DNA of 40,655 bases. It comes from Muribaculaceae bacterium. Its GTDB lineage: Bacteria > Bacteroidota > Bacteroidia > Bacteroidales > Muribaculaceae. Position 1 is the first letter of the stretch. Every line of letters begins with the position of its first letter. A program made the translations under genes and the position numbers. The notes below the pieces were generated by a model. The model worked only from the letters and a program-made list of their open reading frames with translations, was not told where the DNA came from and made no database searches. The DNA is taken from the NCBI GenBank assembly GCA_029061225.1, contig JAIDSM010000016.1, positions 1 through 40,655 on the forward strand, written 5' to 3'. Below are positions 1 through 9,100 of this stretch, piece after piece.

Positions 1-201
1 AACTCCCGCTTCTGGGATATCCGCCGCTGGAAACTCGACCTCAACGAGACCGTCAAGGGTATCGAATGGCATGCCGCCGGCACATACGAGATCTTCGACG
101 TCGAGAAGCGCGATTACGAGGATTATATGATCTATCCCCCGATCCCTCAGTCTGAGATCCTTAAATTCAGCAATCTCCAGCAGAACAACGGCTGGCATTA
201 A
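1..201 (+). CDS. SusD/RagB-family outer-membrane lipoprotein, C-terminal end (partial)
   Basis: Reading frame 1 is open from the first base to TAA at 199-201 and encodes the last 66 residues of a protein whose 5' part lies outside the window. The stretch FWDIRRWKLDLNE and the late YPPIPQSEI segment are typical of the C-terminal part of SusD-like glycan-binding lipoproteins, which cap a SusC porin on the cell surface. The C-terminal NLQQNNGW ending is also usual for this family. The next gene starts 24 bp later on the same strand, so it is probably co-transcribed with the SusE-position lipoprotein that follows. The ligand cannot be read from this fragment, but the neighbours point to xylan. 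The family call is confident; the upstream SusC is assumed, not seen. Confidence 0.85.
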   Translation, partial: NSRFWDIRRWKLDLNETVKGIEWHAAGTYEIFDVEKRDYEDYMIYPPIPQSEILKFSNLQQNNGWH

Positions 202-225
202 TCCCGCAATAATCTGATCAATCTT

Positions 226-1260
226 ATGAAACGTAAATTTATATTTCCCGCATCCCTGGCTGCCCTGGCGCTTCTCACTGCCTGCCATAACGGAGAGAAT
301 GAATTCTCCGATTTCGACTATCAGACAGTGTACTTTGCCAATCAGTACGGTATGCGTACGGTTGAGCTCGGCACAGATGAGTTTACCGACCTGACTCCCG
401 ACAATAACCATGACGTCTACATCAAGGCCGCATGGGGTGGAGGTTACACCAACAGAAAGAATGTCGTGATTGACTTTGTAGTCGATCCGGCTCTCGTAGA
501 CGGTTTCTACTTCAAGGATTCCGACCAGCTTGTAGAGGTAATGCCGGAAGACTACTATACTATTGATGACAACAAGATAACGATTCCTTCCGGACAGATC
601 GGCGGCGGAGTCAGGGTGCATCTCACCGACAAGTTCTTCGCCGACAGGAAGTCGGTCGGAAACTGCTATGTGATTCCGGTGCGCATGACCGATGTGGCCG
701 GAGCCGACAGGATCCTGACAGGAACAGCTACGGAGGAGAATCCGGTTCTGACAAATGACGCTCACTGGTCGGTGCAACCTAAGAATTTCATTCTGTACGG
801 TGTGAAGTTTGTCAATCCCTGGCATGGCCAGTACCTCCGTAGGGGTGTTGACAATGCAGTTGTCGACGGTCAGTCCTCTATACTCGTACGCCACAGTCAG
901 TATGTGGAGAATGATGAGGTAGTAGATCTCACGACTTCCGCATTCAAGGAAGATGTGCTTCCCATAAAAGTTAAGGATGCCCAGGGCGGCGACCATACCA
1001 TCAATGTTGTCCTTACTTTTGCTGATGACAACTCCTGCACGCTCTCATCCGCTACCGAAGGCGCTTCAGTGTCCGGTTCCGGTAAGTTCGTGACCAAGGG
1101 TGAGAAGCAGAGCCTCGGCGGCAAGGACCGCGATGCCATCTATCTTGACTACACCCTGGAGATGCCTGCAAGCAATATGAAGTTTGAGTCGAAGGATACT
1201 CTCGTGCTCCGCACTCGCAATGTCTATGGTTCTCAGGCATTCAACATTGAAAGGAAATAA
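226..1260 (+). CDS. DUF1735/DUF4361-type surface glycan-binding lipoprotein (SusE position)
   Basis: This 344-residue protein has a lipoprotein signal ending LLTAC with the lipid-attachment cysteine at residue 20, so it is predicted to sit in the outer membrane. The segment around residues 30-50 (DYQTVYFANQYGMRTVELG) matches the start of the DUF1735 beta-sandwich domain found in BT_3987-like proteins. The later part (about 190-344) resembles the DUF4361-like C-terminal sandwich. Such proteins occur next to susD and are thought to be surface glycan-binding proteins; no catalytic motif is visible. It lies 24 bp after susD and 18 bp before the GH10-like lipoprotein, consistent with one transcript. 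Family assignment is from remembered motif style; ligand is inferred from context only. Confidence 0.75.
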   Translation: MKRKFIFPASLAALALLTACHNGENEFSDFDYQTVYFANQYGMRTVELGTDEFTDLTPDNNHDVYIKAAWGGGYTNRKNVVIDFVVDPALVDGFYFKDSDQLVEVMPEDYYTIDDNKITIPSGQIGGGVRVHLTDKFFADRKSVGNCYVIPVRMTDVAGADRILTGTATEENPVLTNDAHWSVQPKNFILYGVKFVNPWHGQYLRRGVDNAVVDGQSSILVRHSQYVENDEVVDLTTSAFKEDVLPIKVKDAQGGDHTINVVLTFADDNSCTLSSATEGASVSGSGKFVTKGEKQSLGGKDRDAIYLDYTLEMPASNMKFESKDTLVLRTRNVYGSQAFNIERK

Positions 1261-1278
1261 CCCTCAAAATTTGTAAGT

Positions 1279-2919
1279 ATGAAAAAATCGTTTATTTACA
1301 CTCTGCCCGCACTCGCCTTGGCAATGGCTTCTTGTGCCCATGGCTATGAGGGTGATTTCAAGATGGACAAGCCCGAGAGCGTGGAGCTCGATGAGCAGAT
1401 CGCTGCCTATGATGTGCTCTCGGAGTATTCCTCTAAAGCCGGAGTAACTTTGGGTGTGGCCGTGGATCCCGCTGCGTTTGCTACTCAGGGACTTGCCTAC
1501 AGTATAGTCAAGACCAACTTCGGTGAGGTTGAGAGCGCGGTAAGCATCACTCCCTCTGCGTTGAAGAATGAGGAGAATGTCTATGATTTCTCTCCCCTTG
1601 AGAATCTTGTGGAGACAGCGGATAAGGCCGGTGTCAAGGTCTTCGGACCGGCTCTGTGCACCGATGCCAATCTTCCTGCCTTTTACTTGAACTCTTTGCT
1701 CGATGACGTGGTGATTCCTTATGAGCCTTGGAATGAGCAGATCCTCATGTGTGATTTTGAAAAGGACGAGATAGGAAAAGCTTATGCATCTCAGAAGAAA
1801 GCTGTCGGTAGCGTCGATGTAAAGGTCATGGAGGATCCTCTCGGCCAGCAGGGAAAGGTGCTTGGTGGTACAAAGCTGACTATGGACGTTCCACTGGTTG
1901 AGATTACTCTTCCAGAAGGTTCTACTCTCGCCGATGTCTCTCGAGTGACATTAAAGTGCCTGTTGCTTGACGGTACTCCCACATCTGCAAGAATTCAGAT
2001 TGAGTCTTCCGGTCTCAACGACAAGACCAACCCATATTCCACTAAGGGTAAATGGCAGGAGTTTATCTTTGATATGTCCAACATAAAGTTCAAGGAGGCT
2101 GAACTTAAGCAAAACAAGATTAAGCTTGCCGTTGGTGGCTATGGTTCAGGTGTAAGCTGCTGTATTGATGACATCACGATCCGTCTTGAGCATCCCACCG
2201 GTGACGACACAGTGATCGTTAAGACCCCCGAGGAGAAGACTCAGATTGTCAATGAGCAGCTTTACAAGTGGGTAGACGGTATCACTGACATTTGTGCAGC
2301 TTCCGTGAAGGATTACATCATCTTCGACCAGCCTCTTGAATCCGCAAATTCAAAATTTGTCTGGAGCGACTACCTTGGTGAGAAATACGTAGCTGAAGTG
2401 CAGAAGGCAGTCATTGCCAAAGCGGGATCTGACGCTAAATTCTATGTAAGCCAGAACCTCATGGTAAGCGATGCCATGGCTGCTGAGGTCGCTGCCCTCA
2501 AGGCTGAGATTCAGAAGCTCGAAAATAGCGGTGTGAAAGTCGACGGTGTCAATATCGTCCTCTCTACTTCATACAGCTTCGATGCAGCAGAGCAGGCGGT
2601 CGTCAATGCAAATACTGTTGCGGCACTGAAAAGTCTTGCCTCGTTTGGCAAGCCCGTAAGACTTTCTTCACTCAAGGTAAATGTCATCAACGAAAATGGC
2701 GGACAGGCAAATCCGGCAAACATGTCGGTTGAGCAGCGTAAGGCAGTGGGTGAGTATTACAATCTCATCATAAGTACATTCCTTGCAGAACTCGGCAATA
2801 ATGCTAAGTCCATCTCGTTCTCTGCTATTCAAGATACTGCTACCGATGTAGCTCCCTGGCAGCAGAACGGCAACCGCAGCTTCGTCTACGAAGGCATCGT
2901 CAAAGGCCTCTCTAAATAA
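1279..2919 (+). CDS. GH10-fold lipoprotein with replaced catalytic residues; probable xylan-binding pseudo-enzyme
   Basis: The 546-residue protein has a lipobox (MASC, Cys19). Residues about 50-150 follow the start of a GH10 xylanase barrel: NVYDFSPLENLVETADKAG corresponds to the family's YDF..ADALVDFAKKNG region. Residues about 152-310 are an inserted beta-sandwich of CBM4/22 type, ending CCIDDITIRLE. The barrel resumes near 318: WSDYLGEKYVAEVQKAV matches the helix after the acid/base strand. At the catalytic positions the family WHSQ motif is CTDA (127-130). The acid/base Asn-Glu is Asp350-Gln351. The nucleophile of the ITELD strand aligns with Ser464 in RLSSLKV. Thus both glutamates appear lost. 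In SusE/SGBP position this suggests a binding role. The alignment was made by eye from memory of the family; an annotation tool may well call it endo-1,4-beta-xylanase. Confidence 0.72.
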   Translation: MKKSFIYTLPALALAMASCAHGYEGDFKMDKPESVELDEQIAAYDVLSEYSSKAGVTLGVAVDPAAFATQGLAYSIVKTNFGEVESAVSITPSALKNEENVYDFSPLENLVETADKAGVKVFGPALCTDANLPAFYLNSLLDDVVIPYEPWNEQILMCDFEKDEIGKAYASQKKAVGSVDVKVMEDPLGQQGKVLGGTKLTMDVPLVEITLPEGSTLADVSRVTLKCLLLDGTPTSARIQIESSGLNDKTNPYSTKGKWQEFIFDMSNIKFKEAELKQNKIKLAVGGYGSGVSCCIDDITIRLEHPTGDDTVIVKTPEEKTQIVNEQLYKWVDGITDICAASVKDYIIFDQPLESANSKFVWSDYLGEKYVAEVQKAVIAKAGSDAKFYVSQNLMVSDAMAAEVAALKAEIQKLENSGVKVDGVNIVLSTSYSFDAAEQAVVNANTVAALKSLASFGKPVRLSSLKVNVINENGGQANPANMSVEQRKAVGEYYNLIISTFLAELGNNAKSISFSAIQDTATDVAPWQQNGNRSFVYEGIVKGLSK

Positions 2920-2929
2920 GTTAGGGTAG

Positions 2930-2950
2930 GGACGCACGGCTCGTGCGTCC
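2930..2950. repeat. Short dispersed palindrome, copy 1
   Basis: Nine-base arms GGACGCACG (2930-2938) and CGTGCGTCC (2942-2950) flank a GCT loop, 10 bp after the GH10-like stop. The same palindrome with TAGGGACGCACGG context recurs at 5742-5762 and 14336-14356 and, degenerate, at 36425-36445. It could form an mRNA 3'-end hairpin but has no strong T-run. Confidence 0.8.
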
Positions 2951-2961
2951 TCCCCTCAGGA

Positions 2962-2989
2962 AATTATGCTTTATGCATTATGAATTATG
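2962..2989. repeat. Heptanucleotide tandem array, unit NNTTATG x4
   Basis: Four consecutive 7-mers read AATTATG, CTTTATG, CATTATG and AATTATG. The same unit family reappears at 33402-33452. The array lies in the 115-bp gap before the next gene. Confidence 0.75.
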
Positions 2990-3034
2990 ATTTTTTTTAA
3001 CAATACTATTTATTAACCTTAAAAAAGATTTCTT

Positions 3035-4480
3035 ATGACATTTCATTCTCTGAAATCACTGTCAGCCCTCGCGCTGGCCGGCATGTTTGCTGTCAATGCA
3101 TATGCCGAGACTCTTTTCGAAGAGTTGGTAATCGATTTCACTCAGAAAGAAGTTGGCTTCAAGCTCAACTCTTACTGGAGTGGTCCTAACGACAACATGC
3201 AGGTTGTTGAAACAGAAGAAGGCAACCTTCTTTTCATCAATGGTGTGACTGTTGGTGAGGATGGAACTCCGGCCGTCAATGAAGCCGGCTATCCCTGCTG
3301 GAACACCATGACTCGCTACGAGAATCTGGCACTTCCCAAAGGCTTCAACTTCTCCAACATTCAGCTGATTGAGCTTGAGTATAAGCCTACTCAGCCTGAC
3401 AATGTACCCTTTGCTATTCAGCTGAAGCAGACCACAGATCCTCTTTACTATGAAGGAGACATCGTCGTAAACGAATGGAACACTCTGGTGTTCGACCCGA
3501 CTGCGTTTACCACAGGTGAAGGTTCCGATGTGTATACAGGCACTCCTTCTGTTCTTGATTTCTGTATGGGTGCCAATGGCTCTTCTAACTACTACATCAA
3601 GAGTATCACTTTCTATCTCGAAAAAGAGGTGACTCAGCGTGAGAAAGACGAGGCAGCTCTCGACAAGTCAACAGCGGCTTTCATTGAGTTCAACTTTGAC
3701 AACTGGGAGGTTTCCGGTGAAGGTGCTGATGGATACTTCTCTCCGTATCTTGGATCAAACGGTGGCTCATTTAACCGTCCTGACATGATCATTGACAAGG
3801 GTCCTGAAGGTTATAACAACAATTGTGCTCACGTTATCTATTCCGGTTGGACTCCTATCTTCATCACAGAGCCTGTGATTGTACCCGAAGGATACACAGC
3901 TGATGATCTTCGTCTTGTAGAATATGATATCTATGAGACTGATATTCCCGGTGAGGATTACACTAATGGTAATTCTTCAGATGCAAGAAACGGTGCTCCT
4001 CTCATCCGTATTAAAGATGTATATCCCTGGGGATGGCATCCGGTTGGTGACGGTACTTCTGCAGGTAACGCTCAGCTTCCCTCCGTCAACGAATGGCATC
4101 ACATAGAGTTCCGTCCTTCTGCTTTCGAATGGAAAGAACGTGACTTCAAGGAAAATGTTGTTGATGAAAATGGTGAACCCGTTCTTGACGACAATGGTGA
4201 GAATGTACAGAAAGACACCCATTGGGATGTTGATAAGGTACAGCAGGAATTCAACAAATTTACTTCTTTCTATATCTCAATCGGCTTCTTCCCCTGCAAC
4301 TGCCAGACTTATGTTGACAATGTAAAACTCTGGTTCCAGAAAGGTGGCGAAGACACAGCTGTTGAAGGTATCCAGGCTGTCAAGGGCAACGGTATCATGT
4401 ACAACATCTACGGTCAGCCCGTAAATGAGAACTACCGTGGCATCGTTATCAAGGACGGTAAGAAGTTCATCAAGAAGTAA
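3035..4480 (+). CDS. Secreted two-domain beta-sandwich protein with C-terminal sorting-like tail, function unknown
   Basis: This 481-residue protein has a type I signal peptide (about 1-24, ending AYA) and no lipobox. Two tandem domains, roughly 25-200 and 213-440, each finish with a strand of the form YIKSITFYLEK or YVDNVKLWFQK. This resembles the last strand of CBM4/galactose-binding-like jelly rolls and the insert in the preceding GH10-like protein. Trp and Tyr are frequent (WSGPND, YPWGWHP), which would suit sugar stacking. No hydrolase motif is recognised. The last 27 residues (MYNIYGQPVNENYRG... to GKKFIKK) match the tails of four other proteins here and look like a type IX secretion C-terminal signal. 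A likely role is extracellular glycan binding within the xylan locus; this is inference from fold style and neighbours. Confidence 0.6.
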   Translation: MTFHSLKSLSALALAGMFAVNAYAETLFEELVIDFTQKEVGFKLNSYWSGPNDNMQVVETEEGNLLFINGVTVGEDGTPAVNEAGYPCWNTMTRYENLALPKGFNFSNIQLIELEYKPTQPDNVPFAIQLKQTTDPLYYEGDIVVNEWNTLVFDPTAFTTGEGSDVYTGTPSVLDFCMGANGSSNYYIKSITFYLEKEVTQREKDEAALDKSTAAFIEFNFDNWEVSGEGADGYFSPYLGSNGGSFNRPDMIIDKGPEGYNNNCAHVIYSGWTPIFITEPVIVPEGYTADDLRLVEYDIYETDIPGEDYTNGNSSDARNGAPLIRIKDVYPWGWHPVGDGTSAGNAQLPSVNEWHHIEFRPSAFEWKERDFKENVVDENGEPVLDDNGENVQKDTHWDVDKVQQEFNKFTSFYISIGFFPCNCQTYVDNVKLWFQKGGEDTAVEGIQAVKGNGIMYNIYGQPVNENYRGIVIKDGKKFIKK

Positions 4481-4522
4481 GATCGTTTCCCTTTGTAGGA
4501 AAATCTCGAACTGAATTGTAAT

Positions 4523-4555
4523 GGATTCGCAAGTCCGTGATGGGCTTGCGAATCC
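4523..4555 (+). terminator. Intergenic hairpin, possible terminator or processing site
   Basis: Arms 4523-4536 (GGATTCGCAAGTCC) and 4542-4555 pair over 14 bp with one G-T wobble around the loop GTGAT. It follows the preceding stop by 42 bp. The T-run comes only later (from about 4574), so it may stabilise the upstream mRNA end rather than terminate fully. Confidence 0.55.
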
Positions 4556-4598
4556 TGCAAATAATGTTTAACTATTTTTTATAACCCAAATTTAAATC

Positions 4599-5672
4599 AT
4601 GAAAAAGATTACACTTTTCTGCGCAGCTGTAGCTGCCGCCCTGGGCATGAACGCTCAGGACACAACACCGCTGACCATCGATATGTGGCATCAGTGGGAG
4701 GGTATCACTGCTGAGGACACTTTCTGGGGTGAAAACGTAAAGATTGTGGAGAACCCCACCGAAGCACTGGTAGAGAATTACGGAAAGGATAGCGATTTTG
4801 TAATCGGAAATCCCGCTTGCAATGGTAATTGCTATGCTGATGTGACTGAATTCAGTGGCGTTGAAGGAAAAGGCTTTTCAGGAAATGGAAAGGTTCGTTT
4901 CTACTTCAACCGTGAAGATATGCAGGGTCCCGGTAAAGAGTGTGTCGTTGATATTGCTGAAGATGGCACATTCAAATTTGATTTTTCCGACGTACCCGGA
5001 AACCCCAAATTCCTTCATCTCAATTTCGTGAAATTCCATTGGGGTGTAGAAGGAAATATTGAATATATCAATCTGCTACCCAAGAAAGGTGATGAGCCTG
5101 TGGTTCCTGTCGATCCCAATGCTATTACCGGTGCATGGTTCCATGAGTGGAATGGTTATGGAGCTGACGCTACTATTGTAACTGAGAACGTAGAAGTTGA
5201 TGACCTGATCGGTAAAGAAGTAGGTGGTGGAACTACAGTCCTTGGCACTGCAAGTGTATGGGGTGAAATTTACGCAGATCTGACTAATTATGCTGGTATC
5301 GAAGCTGAAGGCACCCCCGGAGCTGTAATAAGATTGCTTTTCAATCGCCCTACCCATGATCAGGGTATCACGGAATTTTATGTAGAATTCAATAAAGAGG
5401 GTAAATTAAAGTTTGATTTTACAGAAGTAAAGGATGGAGATGTTCCTGCATCATTCATTCATCTTAACGCAGTAAAAATCAACTGGGGATTGCCCGAAGG
5501 CATGACTTCTTGCAAGATTAGCAAATTTAACGCCGTTCCCAAAGGAACTTCAAGCGTAAACGCTATCGAGAATGCTCAGCCTACAGTGATTTACAACATC
5601 TACGGTCAGCGTGTTGACGAAAGCTATCGCGGCATCGTCATCAAGAACGGCAAGAAATTCATCCAGAAATAA
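4599..5672 (+). CDS. Secreted protein with internal domain duplication and sorting-like tail, function unknown
   Basis: The 357-residue product has a signal peptide ending near residue 20 (ALGMNAQ). Two homologous domains follow, roughly 22-165 and 174-315. Both contain a W/F-H-x-W element (MWHQWEG and WFHEWNG), a CYADVTEF/IYADLTNY strand, a VRFYFNRED/IRLLFNRPT strand, a TFKFDFSDV/KLKFDFTEV strand and a final FVKFHWG/AVKINWG strand. This is clear evidence of an internal duplication. The last residues IYNIYGQRVDESYRG...GKKFIQK are almost identical to the tail of the preceding protein. No catalytic signature was recognised. The repeated aromatic pairs and the locus suggest a secreted carbohydrate-binding protein, but the family is not recognised and the function is unproven. 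A terminator follows 30 bp after the stop. Confidence 0.6.
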   Translation: MKKITLFCAAVAAALGMNAQDTTPLTIDMWHQWEGITAEDTFWGENVKIVENPTEALVENYGKDSDFVIGNPACNGNCYADVTEFSGVEGKGFSGNGKVRFYFNREDMQGPGKECVVDIAEDGTFKFDFSDVPGNPKFLHLNFVKFHWGVEGNIEYINLLPKKGDEPVVPVDPNAITGAWFHEWNGYGADATIVTENVEVDDLIGKEVGGGTTVLGTASVWGEIYADLTNYAGIEAEGTPGAVIRLLFNRPTHDQGITEFYVEFNKEGKLKFDFTEVKDGDVPASFIHLNAVKINWGLPEGMTSCKISKFNAVPKGTSSVNAIENAQPTVIYNIYGQRVDESYRGIVIKNGKKFIQK

Positions 5673-5702
5673 TCCCCGATTATTTCCCCCAACAAACATA
5701 CC

Positions 5703-5735
5703 AAAGCGCATAAGCCCACGGCTTATGCGCTTTTT
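5703..5735 (+). terminator. Rho-independent terminator after the duplicated-domain protein
   Basis: Perfect 14-bp arms AAAGCGCATAAGCC (5703-5716) and 5720-5733 enclose the loop CAC and end in TTTTT. It closes the plus-strand run that began with the SusD fragment. Confidence 0.85.
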
Positions 5736-5741
5736 AAGTAG

Positions 5742-5762
5742 GGACGCACGGCCCGTGCGTCC
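5742..5762. repeat. Short dispersed palindrome, copy 2
   Basis: Arms GGACGCACG and CGTGCGTCC flank a GCC loop, immediately after the terminator. Same element as at 2930 and 14336. Confidence 0.8.
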
Positions 5763-5814
5763 GGTGCCATCCCCTCCTTTTCGATTACTAAGCGATAGTT
5801 ACTTCATCATACAC

Positions 5815-5889
5815 CGCGACGCACACGGAGTGTGCTTACTACACTCCGTGCTGTCCTCAGTGTAGCAAGCGCACTCCGTGCGCGTCGCG
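5815..5889. repeat. Nested palindrome, copy A of a 69-bp repeated element
   Basis: The core 5818-5886 matches 5951-6019 at 67 of 69 positions. The outer arms 5815-5835 and 5869-5889 pair over 21 bp with one mismatch and one G-T. Inside, CTACACT (5839-5845) pairs with AGTGTAG (5859-5865). The 9-mer CACGGAGTG occurs once and its complement CACTCCGTG twice, so alternative foldings are possible. No open frame is convincing in the 443-bp gap 5673-6115, which holds only this element pair, palindrome copy 2 and two terminators. Confidence 0.85.
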
Positions 5890-5949
5890 AGCTGTTATTC
5901 CCAAACTTTTTTATAGCTTATACCCCATTTCGTTCTTCAACACGCGCCT

Positions 5950-6020
5950 GGACGCACACGGAGTGTGCCTACTACACTCCGTGCTGTCCTTAGTGTAGCA
6001 AGCGCACTCCGTGCGCGTCC
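5950..6020. repeat. Nested palindrome, copy B of the 69-bp repeated element
   Basis: Core 5951-6019 repeats copy A with two substitutions, 133 bp downstream. The outer stem extends by one further G-C pair (5950 with 6020). Flanking bases differ from copy A but still pair, which suggests the hairpin itself is maintained. Confidence 0.85.
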
Positions 6021-6060
6021 CACGCTGGGAAAAGGTAACTTCTGCTCGATGCGCACACAA

Positions 6061-6097
6061 AAAAATCCCGAAGATTTCGACAATCTTCGGGATTTTT
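6061..6097. terminator. Bidirectional intrinsic terminator between converging genes
   Basis: Perfect 16-bp arms 6061-6076 and 6082-6097 (core AATCCCGAAGATT) surround the loop TCGAC, with A-run and T-run on opposite sides. It lies 19 bp beyond the stop of the minus-strand GH98 gene and would work in both directions. Confidence 0.85.
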
Positions 6098-6115
6098 CTA
6101 TCAAGAATCTAAAGT

Positions 6116-9100
6116 CTACTTCTTCATGACCTTGCGAACCGTACCGTCCGCCTCAATCACGATATTAAGTCCTGATTGCATCGAGCTGACCTTTATACCC
6201 TGCGGAGTATAGATACCTGCCGGAACATTGCTATGTCCGTCATAAATGCCTTCTACGGCCGAATCACCGGTATGGTTAAGCTTGCATTCAAGCAGCAGGA
6301 ACTCATGGTAACCACCCACGGTCGACTTGTCGTTGAAACGGATGATGTAGTTGCCCTTTTCAGGAACAGTGAACTTGAATTCATGCTGCTCCTCAGCCGA
6401 TACATCTGCAGAGGTATTGCCGTTCACGTCAACTGTCGTAGTAAATACTTCAGACTGCGCTACTTCGGTATTTTTATCTGCGTTACGTATCGTCACATTA
6501 TACTTCGGGCTTAGCTTCCATGCCGCCATCGCGAATGTAAGCTTGTATTCGCCCGGTTCGAGATTCAGTCTGTAGTTGTTTATGGCTCCATATTCTGCCC
6601 TGCTGTTTCTCCAGTAGAGTGCCTTCCCCTGATATCCCTTAAAGTCCTTCAGTGTCCTTGCTCCTGAAGAGAACGAATTGGGATACTGATGCACCTCGTT
6701 GTTCTCCTGTATGCAGCGCCATCCTTCCGGTATGCTGCCGTTGGCTGCATTGGTGAAGTCGAGTTTATAGATAGAAGTCGTATCGTAGAACACAGGAAGA
6801 ATCGTCACGTTGTCCTCAGGCATGATGAAGGATATTTCTCCTGAATCGTTGATTGCTATAGTCTTCGCCATTGTGTAGTAGACGGAATTCACTATGCGGA
6901 GTTCCTTCAGCGCATATCCTTCTTCAGCATTGACTTTCAGGGTCACTTTCTGACCTTCCGATGCCTCTGATACGTCGGCCGTCACGGTTCCGTTCTCTAC
7001 ATCCCTTATCGTCACGAGGAACTTTTCCTTCGGTGTTCCCTTAGGCATATAGATGATCTGGTCTATTGTCGGGCCTACTCCGGTCGTATTTGTGATTATG
7101 AAGGTATTTTCGCCGGCATTTAGTGATGCCTCGACCTTGACTTTCTTCCAGTCATTCTTCGGGGCTTTGTTTATGGTTATGTTTCTTGCCTCTCCATTGA
7201 CTGAAACTTCGATTTCAGCATCAGCAGATGTGTTGCAGTATCGTATGTAGATCTCATATTCTCCGGCTTCCCTGAGGGTAAGGTTATGGCGCAGAGTAGC
7301 CTTCTTGTTGGTGCCAAGTTCTACGAATCCCATACCGGAGAATTCCGAATAATCGGGAGCCCACCAGCCGGAGTGGGTAAGGGCCAGTTTCCCGATGCTT
7401 CTATAGTCCATATCCTCTGCCTCTATAATAATAGGACCTTTGAAAGGTTCCGGCTGTTTCGGAACTGATATTGTGTAGTCTGATGGTATGGCGTCCGTCA
7501 TGCCGCTACGATCTGCGTTTCCGCTGCAAGACACGGTGAGGTCCAAAGGCCCGAGATGGCTTACAGTAAGCGTGTAGCTCTTATCGGCCTCGTTATAATC
7601 ATCTTTAATATTGACTTCATAGGAAGCGTGCTGCTTAAGCTCATAAGATGGTTTTTCTTTCAGACCTTCCAAGCGAATTATGTCTTCCCTGATGGTGGTT
7701 GTATCGTTTCGGAAATTGTTAAGGTAGAAGTCGATGTGGTCATTATATTCGCGAATCACTCCGGAAGAAAGTACATCGTACTTAAGCTCAAGTGTCTCGC
7801 AAGTGTTGTATTTGAGAGGTATCCTTGCGGATGCAGATCTTTTGCCGCTTACGTTTGAATACGGAGTGTATGTGACGAGCTGATTACGGAAGCGGTTGAC
7901 ATAAAGGTCTCCTTCGGAAACCTCAGGATAGTACTTATTGAACTCCTCCACTTTCTTGTCTATAGTATTCCAGCGTGTCTTGCGCTCCGACTTGTTTACG
8001 AGAGAGGGAATCTGTTTTGCCAAAGGATCGTAAGCCTCAAGCATCACGGGAACTGTGCCGTAGCGGCCGGACTTCTTAAGGTAGAGGTAGTTGTCCATCC
8101 AGTATCCCTTGTTGCGGTTGAAGGGGTCATCCTGCTTGTAGAGTCCGTCGTAGAGGTTATCCCATGCGGCGTACTTGTCCTCGTCGTTTCCGCTCGTGAG
8201 ATCGTTGATGACGGCTACCTTTGTCTTCTCCACTACTTCCTGACGGGATGGAATATACATTGAGCCGTCGATGATCTTCCTGAACATATCGACCCAGATG
8301 GCGTCGAAATTGGGGAAGGTTGTCCATCTGCGTCTTAGATAGTTATCAACAAGAGTGGCACTGAGATTCTTGAAGTCCTCTGTCCATATCAGCTCCGGAC
8401 CGTCCCATACCGCTCCACCGTTGACGCAAGTCTGCTCCATTACGGTGCCGATACCCGCTGATCCGGGATAAGGCGCATTTTTTGTATCTCCGAAGTAATC
8501 TCCCAACGCTCCGTTCCATCCGCAGTTGTCGTAGCGTACGCCATAGTTGTTGGCGAGACCTGCGACGAACGGACCCCATGATACGCTCTCGTTATTATAG
8601 AAACAGCTGCTTGTGGTATACTTATAAAGCCAGAGTATAGCTTCCGGATGCTCCTGGCAGGCCTTGTGCAGATCTGCGTTGCGCTTCATCATGCCTAACG
8701 GATTGAGCGGATGGCTCCAGATGTTTCCGCAGAAACTTACCGTCAGGAAACCACCGTATTTATGCGACATCTCCACAAGCTTGGCGAAGAGGGCGATGCG
8801 TGATTCCTGTGTGCTGCTGCTCTTGTCGCCGGCCTCATCGAATCCCCAGAACTGCTCGGCATAGTTCCATCCGAGGAAGTTGGGATAAGTCTTGAAGAAA
8901 TACTCGAATGTCTCGAGGTCATCGTCCTGGATGTGGGTGTGGCCGCCGCTTGCAGGCTGGCAGGTAAACCACATGCCGTTGTGCTGACACACAGATGCCC
9001 AGGATTTGTAAGTACGCACTGCCGAGCGCGGCATGCGGTACATGTTGTCCTTGGTGTCGTAGCCGCAAGACAGTGACAGGTTCATGCAGACATAGGGCTT

